64,000 bases of DNA, taken from an uncultured Christensenellaceae bacterium (lineage in GTDB: Bacteria; Bacillota; Clostridia; Christensenellales; UBA3700). The stretch covers positions 62,001-126,000 of the forward strand of contig CALWBV010000005.1 of NCBI GenBank assembly GCA_944376205.1. Direction: 5' to 3'. Under the pieces are notes generated by a model. It searched no databases. It worked only from the letters and a program-made list of their open reading frames with translations, and was not told where the DNA came from. The position numbers were made by a program, and so were the translations under genes. Shown piece after piece: positions 26,228 through 35,227 of the stretch (position 1 is its first letter; each line of letters opens with the position of its first letter).

Positions 26228-26256
26228 ATTATAGCACGCAAAAATCCTTATTTCAA
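26228..26256 (-). promoter_or_regulatory. Promoter of comFC (near-leaderless)
   Basis: Minus strand: TTGAAA (26256-26251), 17-bp spacer, TATAAT (26233-26228), then 8 nt to the ATG at 26219. Confidence 0.8.
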
Positions 26257-26365
26257 TATAGAATATTAACCAATAAATAACCTTTAGTATAAATCTGAAA
26301 CATAACCATTGAGACACAAATCCACATCATTAATATTAAACGCCGTTAAAGAATCCATAGTATAC

Positions 26366-26403
26366 AAAAAAGCGGACGTGCGAATAATAAATTCGCACGT
26401 CCG
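26366..26403 (-). terminator. Terminator of tRNA-Gly
   Basis: CGGACGTGCGAAT (26373-26385), loop AATAA, ATTCGCACGTCCG (26391-26403), followed in the minus direction by CTTTTTTG. Confidence 0.9.
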
Positions 26404-26405
26404 TT

Positions 26406-26479
26406 TGGAGCAGGTAACGGGAATCGGACCCGCACCCCAGGCTTGGGAAGCCCGTATTCTACCATTGAACTATACCTGC
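26406..26479 (-). tRNA. tRNA-Gly (anticodon CCC), CCA encoded
   Basis: Acceptor GCAGGTA/TACCTGC, discriminator T and CCA. Anticodon stem CGGGC/GCCTG encloses loop TTCCCAA, giving CCC. The T-loop is TCCGATT, with C where U55 (pseudouridine) is nearly universal; the fold is otherwise complete. It marks the left edge of the accessory island. Confidence 0.9.
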
Positions 26480-26567
26480 AAATATTAAGCAATTAAAATC
26501 TCACAGCATTGTTATTCATTCAATAATACGCATAAAATTTATTTCTTTTTATTCTTATAACGAAATT

Positions 26568-26966
26568 TCATCCCAAAACTTCTTTAGTAATATCTTTACC
26601 CGGCAAGTCGTTAAGTTCTTGCATTAGCAAAAGTTTATAAAACAAATCTATGCATTCTCTTTCTGTCAATTCGTCCAACATATAAATATGCCTGTTGAAG
26701 TCACCATCGTTTACCGAATATTCAAGTCGGAATTTTTTCCCGTATTTAGCGGTTTGAACAAAATTAAAATAAATATTATTTTCTACTTTTGCCACCAAAT
26801 GTTCATATTTTCTGTCTCTCAAATTAGTAATAATGTTTTCAATAATGTAATAGCAATAAGATTCTTCTATATCTTCATTAGAGACAATAATTTCGTGTGA
26901 ATATCCGCTGAAATACCATTTTAGTTTATTTTTAAATCCTTTTACGTCACAAGAAGGCTTTTTCAT
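26568..26966 (-). CDS. Small protein of unknown function
   Basis: 132 aa, soluble, mixed charge, with several Tyr/Phe-rich strands (NNIYFNFVQTAKYGKKFRLE) and C-terminal helices (ERECIDLFYKLLLMQELNDL). No family recognised. A GGGAGA ribosome binding site precedes ATG 26966. It is the first gene of the AT-rich island inside tRNA-Gly and lies ~390 bp beyond the end of the MoxR operon, so membership in that operon is unlikely. Confidence 0.65.
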   Translation of the reverse strand: MKKPSCDVKGFKNKLKWYFSGYSHEIIVSNEDIEESYCYYIIENIITNLRDRKYEHLVAKVENNIYFNFVQTAKYGKKFRLEYSVNDGDFNRHIYMLDELTERECIDLFYKLLLMQELNDLPGKDITKEVLG

Positions 26967-27357
26967 TTTTATCTCCCTTAACTTTGATACATAAATTATA
27001 ATACAATCTGTTTTATTTGTAAATAATCTTATTAAAATAACTATTACAGCTTACCTTTCAAAAAATATACCTCTTTGCCTTGACAACCTTTTACACACGC
27101 TTTACTATACTTATTTACTATTATCAAAATATTCTGCAAAAGTAAATTTCTGCTTATAAAACGCCAAGTCCTTTTATTTTATGACAATAAAAAATACGAA
27201 CCTCAAATTTAAGAAGTTCATATTTTTGTTTGGTACACCACTACCAACGCAAGTTGAACCGAGTGTTTGACTAGCGTTTTTATTTTATATGGAGCAGACA
27301 AGTCGTTTCGAGCTTTTCTGCAAAGTTTTATATTATATATTTACAGTATTGCACGAA
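26967..27357. other. Intergenic stretch with one orphan hairpin
   Basis: No gene seen. At 27246-27278 AACGCAAGTTGAAC can pair with GTTTGACTAGCGTT (one mismatch, two G-U pairs) and is followed on the plus strand by TTTTTATTTT, i.e. a plus-strand terminator with no plus-strand gene upstream. It might end an unannotated transcript. Confidence 0.45.
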
Positions 27358-28890
27358 TTAGTTAAAGTCTTCAAAATTTTCTAGTTGATTCAAATCTAAA
27401 CTTTTTAACTCGTTAATAATATTTGCTCTTCTTTCAAAAAATAGCAATTGCTTATTATTTTCAAAATAGGCTTTTGAGCCATGATTTGATATAAATTTGG
27501 CTGATGTCGGAGTCATTGTCAGTTCAGTAACAAGAATAAGCATTTCATTACCTATACCAAAGACTTCTTGGCAAAAATCAAATACATTGCCGAGTTCTTT
27601 ATCTGCATTTTTAACAAGTTCTTTTTGCCTTTTCAACAACTCTTCATACTTACTTTTCATCTCAACAAACGCTTGATTGCTATCTTGCCAATTTATTTCT
27701 TGGGCAACAGTGTCTAGAAAAGCAAAACATTTCTTGTTTATATAAAGATCAAGTGCAGATATGCTACCGGCTAGTTTTTGTCTTTCCTCTTTATCTCGTT
27801 CTTGTTGAACAATTTTAACAAAATCTTCATATACGTTGATTTTTTTATCGACTGTTGACATCCTAAACTTTTTGAAAACATCAAAAAACTTCAACAAAAG
27901 CTCATCATATATTGTTGCCTCTTTGAGTTTTTCATTGATGGCATCAACAATAATGCCCATTAGTGCAACTCTCTCATCAAAATCACTTTCTTTTGCTCTT
28001 TTCTTAATGATTTCATCAACTTTGCCTGATAAAATCATATCAATTTGATAGTCACTTTTATACTTATTAAATAAATCATAATACACTAAAAAATCTTTAG
28101 CAGTTTGAGGTTCTTGGATATATTGAGAAATCAAATTGAGATCTATCTTGATATGATTTTTTTCATAGAGCATAATCATTTTACTCAAATCATCCCAGCC
28201 TCTTGCCGTAACAAATTGTTTGCCGTCAGCACTTGATTTTATGATATAGAATTTGTCTCTTTTTATATCAAGGTATGTAATGATTGCAGGGTGAATAGCT
28301 GTACTGTAGGCATATTCTTTCCAACATTCAAAGTCTGGTTCGATATCAATTCTTTTTAATCTGTCCCAAGTTACAATATCAAATTCTCTGACAGAATTGT
28401 TGTATTGAGGTGGATTACCGGCTGTCACGACTATCCAACCTTTGGGAACTTGATGTCTGCCAAAAATTTTGTATTGTAAAAATTGCAACATAATCGGAGC
28501 AAGCGTTTCTGAAACACAATTTATTTCATCCAAAAACAAAATACCTTCTTTTTTTCCACTTTGCTCGATCATATCATATACTGATGCAATAATTTCTGAC
28601 ATAGTATATTCTGATATCTCATATTCTTTGCCACCATAAATCTTTTTGTTTATAATTGGTAAGCCGAGTGCACTTTGTCTTGTGTGATGTGTCATTGAAT
28701 AAGACAATACAGCAACATCTAATTCTTGGGCAATTTGTTCGATAATTGCCGTCTTACCAATACCCGGAGGGCCCATCAAAAAGACAGGTCTTTGCTTTTC
28801 AATAGGAATAATATAATCCCCGTATTCATCTTTGCTAAAATACGCTTTTATTGCATTTTTTATTTGTATTTTTGCTTCCTTGATATTCAT
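27358..28890 (-). CDS. MoxR-family AAA+ ATPase
   Basis: 510 aa. AAA+ core in residues ~30-260: Walker A GPPGIGKT (40-47), Walker B GILFLDE (116-122), sensor 1 VVTAGNPP and a W-D-R-L-K-R-I arginine-finger region. MoxR ATPases work with VWA-domain partners as unfoldase or metal-insertion chaperones. Residues ~300-480 are helical and family-specific. It is the last gene of the island operon and its ATG overlaps the stop of the preceding tiny ORF (ATGA). The VWA partner is encoded two genes upstream (32827-34227). Confidence 0.9.
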   Translation of the reverse strand: MNIKEAKIQIKNAIKAYFSKDEYGDYIIPIEKQRPVFLMGPPGIGKTAIIEQIAQELDVAVLSYSMTHHTRQSALGLPIINKKIYGGKEYEISEYTMSEIIASVYDMIEQSGKKEGILFLDEINCVSETLAPIMLQFLQYKIFGRHQVPKGWIVVTAGNPPQYNNSVREFDIVTWDRLKRIDIEPDFECWKEYAYSTAIHPAIITYLDIKRDKFYIIKSSADGKQFVTARGWDDLSKMIMLYEKNHIKIDLNLISQYIQEPQTAKDFLVYYDLFNKYKSDYQIDMILSGKVDEIIKKRAKESDFDERVALMGIIVDAINEKLKEATIYDELLLKFFDVFKKFRMSTVDKKINVYEDFVKIVQQERDKEERQKLAGSISALDLYINKKCFAFLDTVAQEINWQDSNQAFVEMKSKYEELLKRQKELVKNADKELGNVFDFCQEVFGIGNEMLILVTELTMTPTSAKFISNHGSKAYFENNKQLLFFERRANIINELKSLDLNQLENFEDFN

Positions 28891-29028
28891 ACTTCTATCC
28901 CTTCTTCTTTTAAATCTTTACTTATTATCTGTTGTTTAATCAAAGCATGTACCATGTTATTCCGACAATTTTTCAGTTCTTAATTTCTTCTCTAAATATA
29001 TCCTTGCGTCGCCTGTTTCATTTATCAT
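28887..29028 (-). pseudogene. Hidden ~46-codon gene with a one-base frameshift, or two tiny ORFs
   Basis: ATG 29028 overlaps the stop of the LRR gene (ATGA) and opens MINETGDARIYLEKKLRTEK, ending LSE at a TAA. A second frame, offset by one base, starts ATG GTA CAT and runs 22 codons (MVHALIKQQIISKDLKEEGI...) to a TGA that overlaps the MoxR ATG (ATGA). The total length is 142 bp, 3 x 47 + 1, so removal of one base near GGAATAACATGG fuses them into one charged, helical 46-aa protein coupled on both sides. It could be a true frameshift mutation, a sequencing error, or a programmed shift. Confidence 0.6.
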
Positions 29029-32000
29029 TGATATAATAACTTAAGTGCTTTTGAATTGTATTTTGACACTTTCTTCTTTAACTGTTCAATATCTTGTTTT
29101 CCCAACATATTTTCTTTAAACATAAATTGTAACAACTCTATATTTTGCAACGCTACTTTACTCAATGTTTTTATTTGAGATAGAATATAATCACAATTTT
29201 CTTTATATATATCATTATCATATTGCCTTCCACTCAACACTTCTTGCGCAAATCCTATACATGCCATAGTTCTATTGGCAGCATTCAACTTTTTAATTGA
29301 CATATTCGGCAAGATTATCTTTGCATTACCTGTATATAACTGAGGCAATTCTCTTTTTGTTTTTCCTAAAATTGTTAAATATTCTAATTTAGCTAATTGA
29401 TTATCTTCGTTAGACAATCCTATTTCTTTAAATTTTTCCACCCATGGCAATTGTATAGTTTCCAAATTTTCGCAACCATAAAATATATCCTTGCCTATGC
29501 TAGTAACACTGCTTGGAATAGTAATAGATTTTATTGATTTATTGCCATAAAATGCTCTTTTCTTAATCTCTATTACTCCATCCGGCACAATCAATTCTTC
29601 CCCTATTTTTTGTCCATTAATATATACTTCCTTCGCATATTCCATCGGATTGCTATGATAACTATAAAAATCAATATTACACCATTGCTCCAATGTGCCT
29701 TCGTAGTGAATCTCTTGCAAGTTAATGCAATTATCAAATGCCAAATCTCCTATACTTGCCACACTGCTTGATATTACTATGCTTTGCAAGTTAATACATT
29801 TTTCAAATGCACTCCTTGCTATTCTTGTTACACTATTTGATATTTCTATTTTTTTCACATTACTACATTCCTCAAATGCACCATATCCTAGGCTTATTAC
29901 TCCACTTGGGATAGTAACCGATTTTATTATTTTATTTCCATAAAATGCATTTTCCTTTATCTCTTTTATTCCTGCCGGTATAATCAATTCTTCTCCTAGC
30001 TCTTGTCCGTTGATATATACTTTCTTTGCATATTTCATTGGATTCCCACCACTCGAACCAAAGTCAATATTGCACCATTGCGCTAATGTGCCTTCATAGT
30101 GGATTTCTTGCAAATTGCTACATTCCTTAAATGCATCAACCCCTATGCTTGTTACATCGCTTGGGATAGTAATTGATTTTATTATCTTATTTCCATAAAA
30201 TGCATTTCCCTTTATCTCTTTTATTCCTGCCGGTATAATCAATTCTTCTCCTAGCTCTTGTCCGTTGATATATACTTTCATTGCATATTCCATCGGATTG
30301 CCACCACTCCAACCAAAGTCAATATTGCACCATTGCGCTAATGTGCCTTCGTAGTGGATTTCTTGTAAATTGCTACATTCCTCAAACGCACCAACTCCTA
30401 TGCTTATTACACTGCTCGGTATAGTAACTGATTTTATTGTTTTATTGCCGCTAAACGCTTTTTTCTTAATCTCTTTTACTCCTTCAGGTATAATCAATTC
30501 TTCGTCAATCTTTTGTCCATTTATATATATTTCCTTCGCATATTCTGTTGGATTGCCCTCATACTCACAAAAGTCAATATTACACCATTGTTCTAAAGTG
30601 CCTTCATAGTGCATTTCTTGCAAGTTGTTACACTGTCTGAATAGACAATTTCCCATACTTGTCACACTGCTTGGTATTACTATCTTTTGCAAATTGCTAC
30701 AACCATAAAACACCCAATCTCCTATGCTTCTCACAGTATTAGGTATAATTATTGATTTGATTCCTTCTCTTATTTCTTTTACATCAGATTGCAATCTTTG
30801 AGCATTAGGGCTAAAGGCATATTCTCCTATTGATACAACATTGTTGTTATTAATCATGTCAGGAACAGTTATTTCGCTATCAAAACCTTTATATCCGTTG
30901 ATTTGAATACCATCTTTTACTTTTTCGAAAGTCCATGCTTTCTTATATTTCTCAGCTAACAATAGTTTTTCAGTATCAAGCATCTTCATTTGCTTGTTAA
31001 ATTCTTTTTCTTTGTCTTTTAGTGTTATAATAGTATTATTATTTTGATACTCCAACAATATTGCTACTGCTTCAATTTGTTTATTATTTGTTGCTTTGTC
31101 AATCAAATAATTTATCATATTCTTGTCTATCATTTTTTCTTTGGACATAAGTCGCAACAATTCTACATTTTGCAGTGCCGTATCATATATTTTTTTTCTT
31201 TGGGATTGAATATAATCACAATTTTCTTTATATATATCATTATCGTATTTTTTGCCGCTAAATACTTCTTGCGCAAATCCTACACAAGCCATAGGCTTAT
31301 TAGCAAAATTCAACATTTTTATTGACATATCCGGCATAATTATCTTTGCCTGACCCGTGTATAACTGAGGCAATTCCATTTCAGATTTCCCTAAAATCGT
31401 TACACATTTTAATTTGTTTGTTGAGAATTCACTGCCAAACAAACCTTTACTTTTTATATTTTTATCCCATGGAATAATGATACTTTCTATATTATCACAC
31501 TTATCAAATGCTCTGTATCCTATCTTTTTCACACTATTTGGGATCACTATACTCTGCAAGTTGCTACAACCGTCGAATGCACTATCGCCAATGCTTTTCA
31601 CACTATTCGGAATCACTACACTTTGCAAGTTGCTGCAACCGTCGAATGCACTATCGCCAATGCTTGTCACACTATTCGGAATCACTACACTCTGCAAGTT
31701 GTTACAACCTTCAAATGCACCATATTCTATACTTGTTACACCGCTTGGAATAGTTACCGATTTTATTCTTTTATTTCCAGCAAATGCGCATATCTTAATC
31801 TCTTTTATTTCTGCCGGTATAATTAATTCTTCTCCTAGCTCTTGTCCATTGATATATACTTTCTTTGCATATTTCATTGGATTACTATCAAACACATCAA
31901 ATTCAATATTACACCATTGTTCCAATGTGCCTTCGTAGTGGAATTCTTGTAAGTCGCTACATTTCTCAAATACACCACATCCTATACTTATCACACTGCT

Positions 32001-32795
32001 TGGTATCACTATACTTTGCAAATTGCTACATTCCTTAAATGCATGAACTCCTATGCTTGTTACATCGCTTGGGATAGTAATTGATTTTATTATCTTATTT
32101 CCATAAAATGCATTTTCCTTTATCTCTTTTATTCCTGCCGGTATAATCAATTCTTCTCCTAGCTCTTGTCCGTTGATATATACTTTCATTGCATATTCCA
32201 TCGGATTGCCACCACTCCAACCAAAGTCAATATTGCACCATTGTGCTAATGTGCCTTCATAATATATTTCTTGTAGATTTGTGCAGAAACTAAAAGCCTC
32301 GCTTCCTATACTTGTTACACTGCTTAAAATTGTAACCGATTTGATTATTCTATTATGATAAAAAGTATATTGGCCTATCATTTTTACGGTTTCTGGTATA
32401 ATCAACTTTTCCCCCATCTTTTCTCCGTTGATGTATACTTCATTCGCATATTTCATTGGATTGCTGCAAAAGTTGCTAAAGTCAATATTGCACCATTGAT
32501 CCATTGTACCCTCGTAATATATTTTTTGCAGATTGATACAAAGACTAAAAGCATCGCTTCCTATACTTGTCACACTATTTGGGATCACTATACTTCGCAA
32601 GTTGCTGCAACCATCGAATGCACTATCGCCAATGTTTGTCACACTATTTGGGATCACTACACTTTGCAAGTTGCTACACCCTTCGAATACGCTATCGCCT
32701 ATGCTTGTCACACTACTTGGAATTACTATATCTGTTGCGTTTCCATAAAAAGCAACTAATTTATTATTTATTATTAAAAAGTCTTTAGTATCCAT
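29025..32795 (-). CDS. BspA-type leucine-rich repeat protein, internally duplicated
   Basis: 1256 aa from ATG 32795 (AAGGAG site; the upstream TTG in frame precedes that site). No signal peptide, so probably cytoplasmic, unlike secreted BspA proteins. It is built of LRR_5-type units of 23 residues (VVIPNSVTSIGDSAFDGCSN) and ~85-residue modules containing YEGTLEQWCNIDF, YINGQELGEELIIPAGIKEI and NAFYGNKIIKSVTIPS. The whole architecture occurs twice: an LRR array plus a C-terminal block (LYTGQAKIIMPDMSIKMLN, CVGFAQEVFSGKKYDNDIYK, then helical ankyrin-like NVELLRLMSKEKMI) appears near residues 470-590 and again at the C-terminus. LRR arrays usually bind protein ligands; within this operon it may be the sensor or client-recognition part. 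Confidence 0.88.
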   Translation of the reverse strand: MDTKDFLIINNKLVAFYGNATDIVIPSSVTSIGDSVFEGCSNLQSVVIPNSVTNIGDSAFDGCSNLRSIVIPNSVTSIGSDAFSLCINLQKIYYEGTMDQWCNIDFSNFCSNPMKYANEVYINGEKMGEKLIIPETVKMIGQYTFYHNRIIKSVTILSSVTSIGSEAFSFCTNLQEIYYEGTLAQWCNIDFGWSGGNPMEYAMKVYINGQELGEELIIPAGIKEIKENAFYGNKIIKSITIPSDVTSIGVHAFKECSNLQSIVIPSSVISIGCGVFEKCSDLQEFHYEGTLEQWCNIEFDVFDSNPMKYAKKVYINGQELGEELIIPAEIKEIKICAFAGNKRIKSVTIPSGVTSIEYGAFEGCNNLQSVVIPNSVTSIGDSAFDGCSNLQSVVIPNSVKSIGDSAFDGCSNLQSIVIPNSVKKIGYRAFDKCDNIESIIIPWDKNIKSKGLFGSEFSTNKLKCVTILGKSEMELPQLYTGQAKIIMPDMSIKMLNFANKPMACVGFAQEVFSGKKYDNDIYKENCDYIQSQRKKIYDTALQNVELLRLMSKEKMIDKNMINYLIDKATNNKQIEAVAILLEYQNNNTIITLKDKEKEFNKQMKMLDTEKLLLAEKYKKAWTFEKVKDGIQINGYKGFDSEITVPDMINNNNVVSIGEYAFSPNAQRLQSDVKEIREGIKSIIIPNTVRSIGDWVFYGCSNLQKIVIPSSVTSMGNCLFRQCNNLQEMHYEGTLEQWCNIDFCEYEGNPTEYAKEIYINGQKIDEELIIPEGVKEIKKKAFSGNKTIKSVTIPSSVISIGVGAFEECSNLQEIHYEGTLAQWCNIDFGWSGGNPMEYAMKVYINGQELGEELIIPAGIKEIKGNAFYGNKIIKSITIPSDVTSIGVDAFKECSNLQEIHYEGTLAQWCNIDFGSSGGNPMKYAKKVYINGQELGEELIIPAGIKEIKENAFYGNKIIKSVTIPSGVISLGYGAFEECSNVKKIEISNSVTRIARSAFEKCINLQSIVISSSVASIGDLAFDNCINLQEIHYEGTLEQWCNIDFYSYHSNPMEYAKEVYINGQKIGEELIVPDGVIEIKKRAFYGNKSIKSITIPSSVTSIGKDIFYGCENLETIQLPWVEKFKEIGLSNEDNQLAKLEYLTILGKTKRELPQLYTGNAKIILPNMSIKKLNAANRTMACIGFAQEVLSGRQYDNDIYKENCDYILSQIKTLSKVALQNIELLQFMFKENMLGKQDIEQLKKKVSKYNSKALKLLYQ
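29580..32740. repeat. DNA-level repeats inside the LRR gene (69-bp and ~255-bp periods)
   Basis: The tract TTTATCTCTTTTATTCCTGC recurs at about 29956, 30211 and 32116, with a close variant near 31800; the first two are 255 bp apart and nearly identical over most of the unit. A 69-bp unit containing TTGCTGCAACCGTCGAATGC repeats near 31560-31690 and again near 32590-32700. Such near-identity in DNA, not only in protein, implies recent duplication or gene conversion. Confidence 0.8.
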
Positions 32796-32826
32796 AATTT
32801 TCTCCTTTTTCAATATATGTTTTGTT

Positions 32827-34227
32827 TTATATTTCTTTAGATTGCAAAATTAGTTTTGTTGCCCATGGGGGAACTTCTCTATCGTTGTAATTGTCATCAA
32901 TAAATACAAATGCTGTGTTGTAGCTTGTAGGCTTGGTTGGATACACCCCATCTCCGTCTGTAAAATATATCAAACCTTTTAGATTTATAAATTCCTTGTT
33001 TGTGATCAATTCATCTACATAGTTAAATACTGGCGTAAAATCTGTACCTTCGAACCCAAACAGTTTCATACTATTTATATACTCGTCAAATTCTTCTTGT
33101 GATGCAATTTTTTTGTCTTGTTGAATTCTTGTATCGCATTGTATTATGTGCAAATTGATTTTTTGTGCAAAACTCTCTTCTTGCTTGAGAATATTGTAAG
33201 TTTTTTGCAAAAATTTTTGTACCAAATCACCTTGAACTGATGCTGAAGTGTCTATTGCTACGACAAACTCTTTAATTTGCTTAATATCTTTGTATTCTAA
33301 TGGCTCAATCAATGGCATTTTCTCATATAGTTGCAAACCATAAGTATAAAATATATAGTCAAACTCATCAGCATTGACTTTCATGGCTTCATTGATCACG
33401 GCAAATTTTTTGAGAAACTCTTCATAATTATATTTTTCTCTAGTGACAGCTTTTAGGCTTTGCATAAATGATCCTGATTGATCTCCCCTTTCCTTTGAAA
33501 AAGTTTCCAAATCCGTCAACACACTCTGAGCCAATTCTTTCCATCTTTGTGCAAGTTTTTCTCTTGCAATAGATTCGTTTATATTATTATTTTGATGTTC
33601 AGAATTATTTTGATTATCAGTATTATTAGCATTATGTCCATTGCTGTTATGAATATCTTGACTGTCCTTTTCTAAATCGTCTTGACTATTTTTAGACAAA
33701 ATATTATACCATTTTTCATGGTCATCGACTTTAAATAAATCTCTCAATTTTTCAATCTCTGATTCAGTTTTTATATTATTTTTGAGATGATTATATATTT
33801 TTTCTGCGGTCATTATCTTTGTATTTGATATGATCTTGCTGACAATTTCTTGCTGATAGATAACTTTGCTTGTCTTAAAACAATCCTCATTGAGTTCATT
33901 TATTATATTTTCCACAGCTATATCACAAGCTATATCCCAAATTTTTGGATCTAATTGAATTAATTCAAAATTGTGATGAAACAAACAATGCAAAACCATA
34001 TGCATGTATGCTCTTGCAATTTGCGATTTTTCTATATTATATCTTTTTAACACCTCAATTGGGTTGTAGCTAACCATAATGCCATCGACACTAAACAAAT
34101 AACCGACTTTCAAATCAAATCTGCTTATAATATTACTCATAAATTTGAATTTTGTCGCTAAATAGCTTCTTGTCAATGACATTATCTCTAAAGCTATTCT
34201 TTTTGCTTTCTCTAATTCTTCAATCAT
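32827..34227 (-). CDS. DUF2201-type protein: metallopeptidase-like N-domain plus VWA-like domain
   Basis: 466 aa. N-terminal helical region carries MHMVLHCLFHH (residues 75-85), the place of the zinc-binding HExxH in the putative metallopeptidase domain, but the Glu is absent, so peptidase activity is doubtful. A low-complexity Asn/His/Gln stretch (~195-225) links to a C-terminal VWA-like domain with MIDAS-type residues: D-T-S-A-S, G-T-D-F, and FTDGDG. Such proteins are usual partners of MoxR ATPases, here at 27358-28890. The gene starts 6 bp after the preceding stop. Confidence 0.85.
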   Translation of the reverse strand: MIEELEKAKRIALEIMSLTRSYLATKFKFMSNIISRFDLKVGYLFSVDGIMVSYNPIEVLKRYNIEKSQIARAYMHMVLHCLFHHNFELIQLDPKIWDIACDIAVENIINELNEDCFKTSKVIYQQEIVSKIISNTKIMTAEKIYNHLKNNIKTESEIEKLRDLFKVDDHEKWYNILSKNSQDDLEKDSQDIHNSNGHNANNTDNQNNSEHQNNNINESIAREKLAQRWKELAQSVLTDLETFSKERGDQSGSFMQSLKAVTREKYNYEEFLKKFAVINEAMKVNADEFDYIFYTYGLQLYEKMPLIEPLEYKDIKQIKEFVVAIDTSASVQGDLVQKFLQKTYNILKQEESFAQKINLHIIQCDTRIQQDKKIASQEEFDEYINSMKLFGFEGTDFTPVFNYVDELITNKEFINLKGLIYFTDGDGVYPTKPTSYNTAFVFIDDNYNDREVPPWATKLILQSKEI

Positions 34228-34233
34228 GTTGCA

Positions 34234-35211
34234 TTATACCAATTTGCATTTTGCAAACAAGCATTTTTGACAATCTCTGCATTTCTTTTGCATTTCTTCT
34301 TCATTAATGCTTTTTTCCAAGTCATATTTCAACACATATTCATCTGACAACAAATCTCCTGCTATATCACAATTTTCTTTAACTGTCACAGCAAGTTCAG
34401 CATCAATATCTTCCTTGCTCATAAAACGAAGATTGTAATAAAAATTGTGTATCAAAAATTTCTTTGTATTGTCATCAAACTTTTTAAAAATTTCTTTCGA
34501 TATATTTTCATGATCTGCATCTACAATTCCCAAACCCTCATTGACACTAAAAGCTAAGTATATATAGGCTATTGCTTCTTCTTGTTTGACAATGTCAAAA
34601 CATTTGTATAATGCCAATTCACTGTTTTTAGGATTGTTGAAAAGTTTATATTTAACTTTGATATGTTCTATCAATTTCTTATCGTTTCCGATATTGTCAC
34701 ACCAAAAGCTATATAATCTTGTCGCCATTCTTGGAGATTTCTTCACAACCTTTTCCCAAATTTTTTCATCATAATTATTGGGTGTAAGTTCATAATAATC
34801 AGAATATAATATATTCCATCTTTCACCTTCCATATCATCTAATGCCAACAAGACATCTTCATCTTTCATACATTCGCCAAAATCGACTCTTTCTCTTATC
34901 AATGCATTCATTTTGATATGGTTGTAAATATCTTTTCTTTCCAATGCTATGATATTTTTTTCTGCCAACTCAGTCAATCTTTTTTCACTGCTTTCTTCCA
35001 AGCTATTATATTGATCAATCCATTCTTTATTGGCCTTCACAAATGTCATTATCATTTCTTTGTCCATGTATTTGTGGGGCAATATTTTTATCAATATAGG
35101 ATATTTTTTTATTAGCTCTTTGCTTTGCTCATAACTACTAAATACGTCTTTCTTGCCGTATTTGTATTCTAATATTAAATTTTGTCCGTTTTCTTGGATA
35201 TTCATTTTCAT
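34234..35211 (-). CDS. Unknown protein with C-terminal four-Cys cluster
   Basis: 325 aa, soluble and mostly helical, charged. The last ~15 residues hold C-R-D-C-Q-K-C-L-F-A-K-C, a compact cluster that could bind zinc or an iron-sulfur centre. No domain recognised. I chose ATG 35211, which has AAGGAA 7 nt upstream, over the in-frame ATG 35241, which lacks a site and would overlap little of the family pattern. It lies 16 bp after the 217-aa gene and 6 bp before the VWA gene, so it is a tight operon member. Confidence 0.75.
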   Translation of the reverse strand: MKMNIQENGQNLILEYKYGKKDVFSSYEQSKELIKKYPILIKILPHKYMDKEMIMTFVKANKEWIDQYNSLEESSEKRLTELAEKNIIALERKDIYNHIKMNALIRERVDFGECMKDEDVLLALDDMEGERWNILYSDYYELTPNNYDEKIWEKVVKKSPRMATRLYSFWCDNIGNDKKLIEHIKVKYKLFNNPKNSELALYKCFDIVKQEEAIAYIYLAFSVNEGLGIVDADHENISKEIFKKFDDNTKKFLIHNFYYNLRFMSKEDIDAELAVTVKENCDIAGDLLSDEYVLKYDLEKSINEEEMQKKCRDCQKCLFAKCKLV

Positions 35212-35227
35212 AATTGTTTCCTTATAG

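Noticed and set aside
27290..27305. Possible att repeat: TGGAGCAG near 27290 matches the 3' end of tRNA-Gly at 26406
   Set aside because: Only 8 bp match, short enough to be chance, and no integrase lies next to it.
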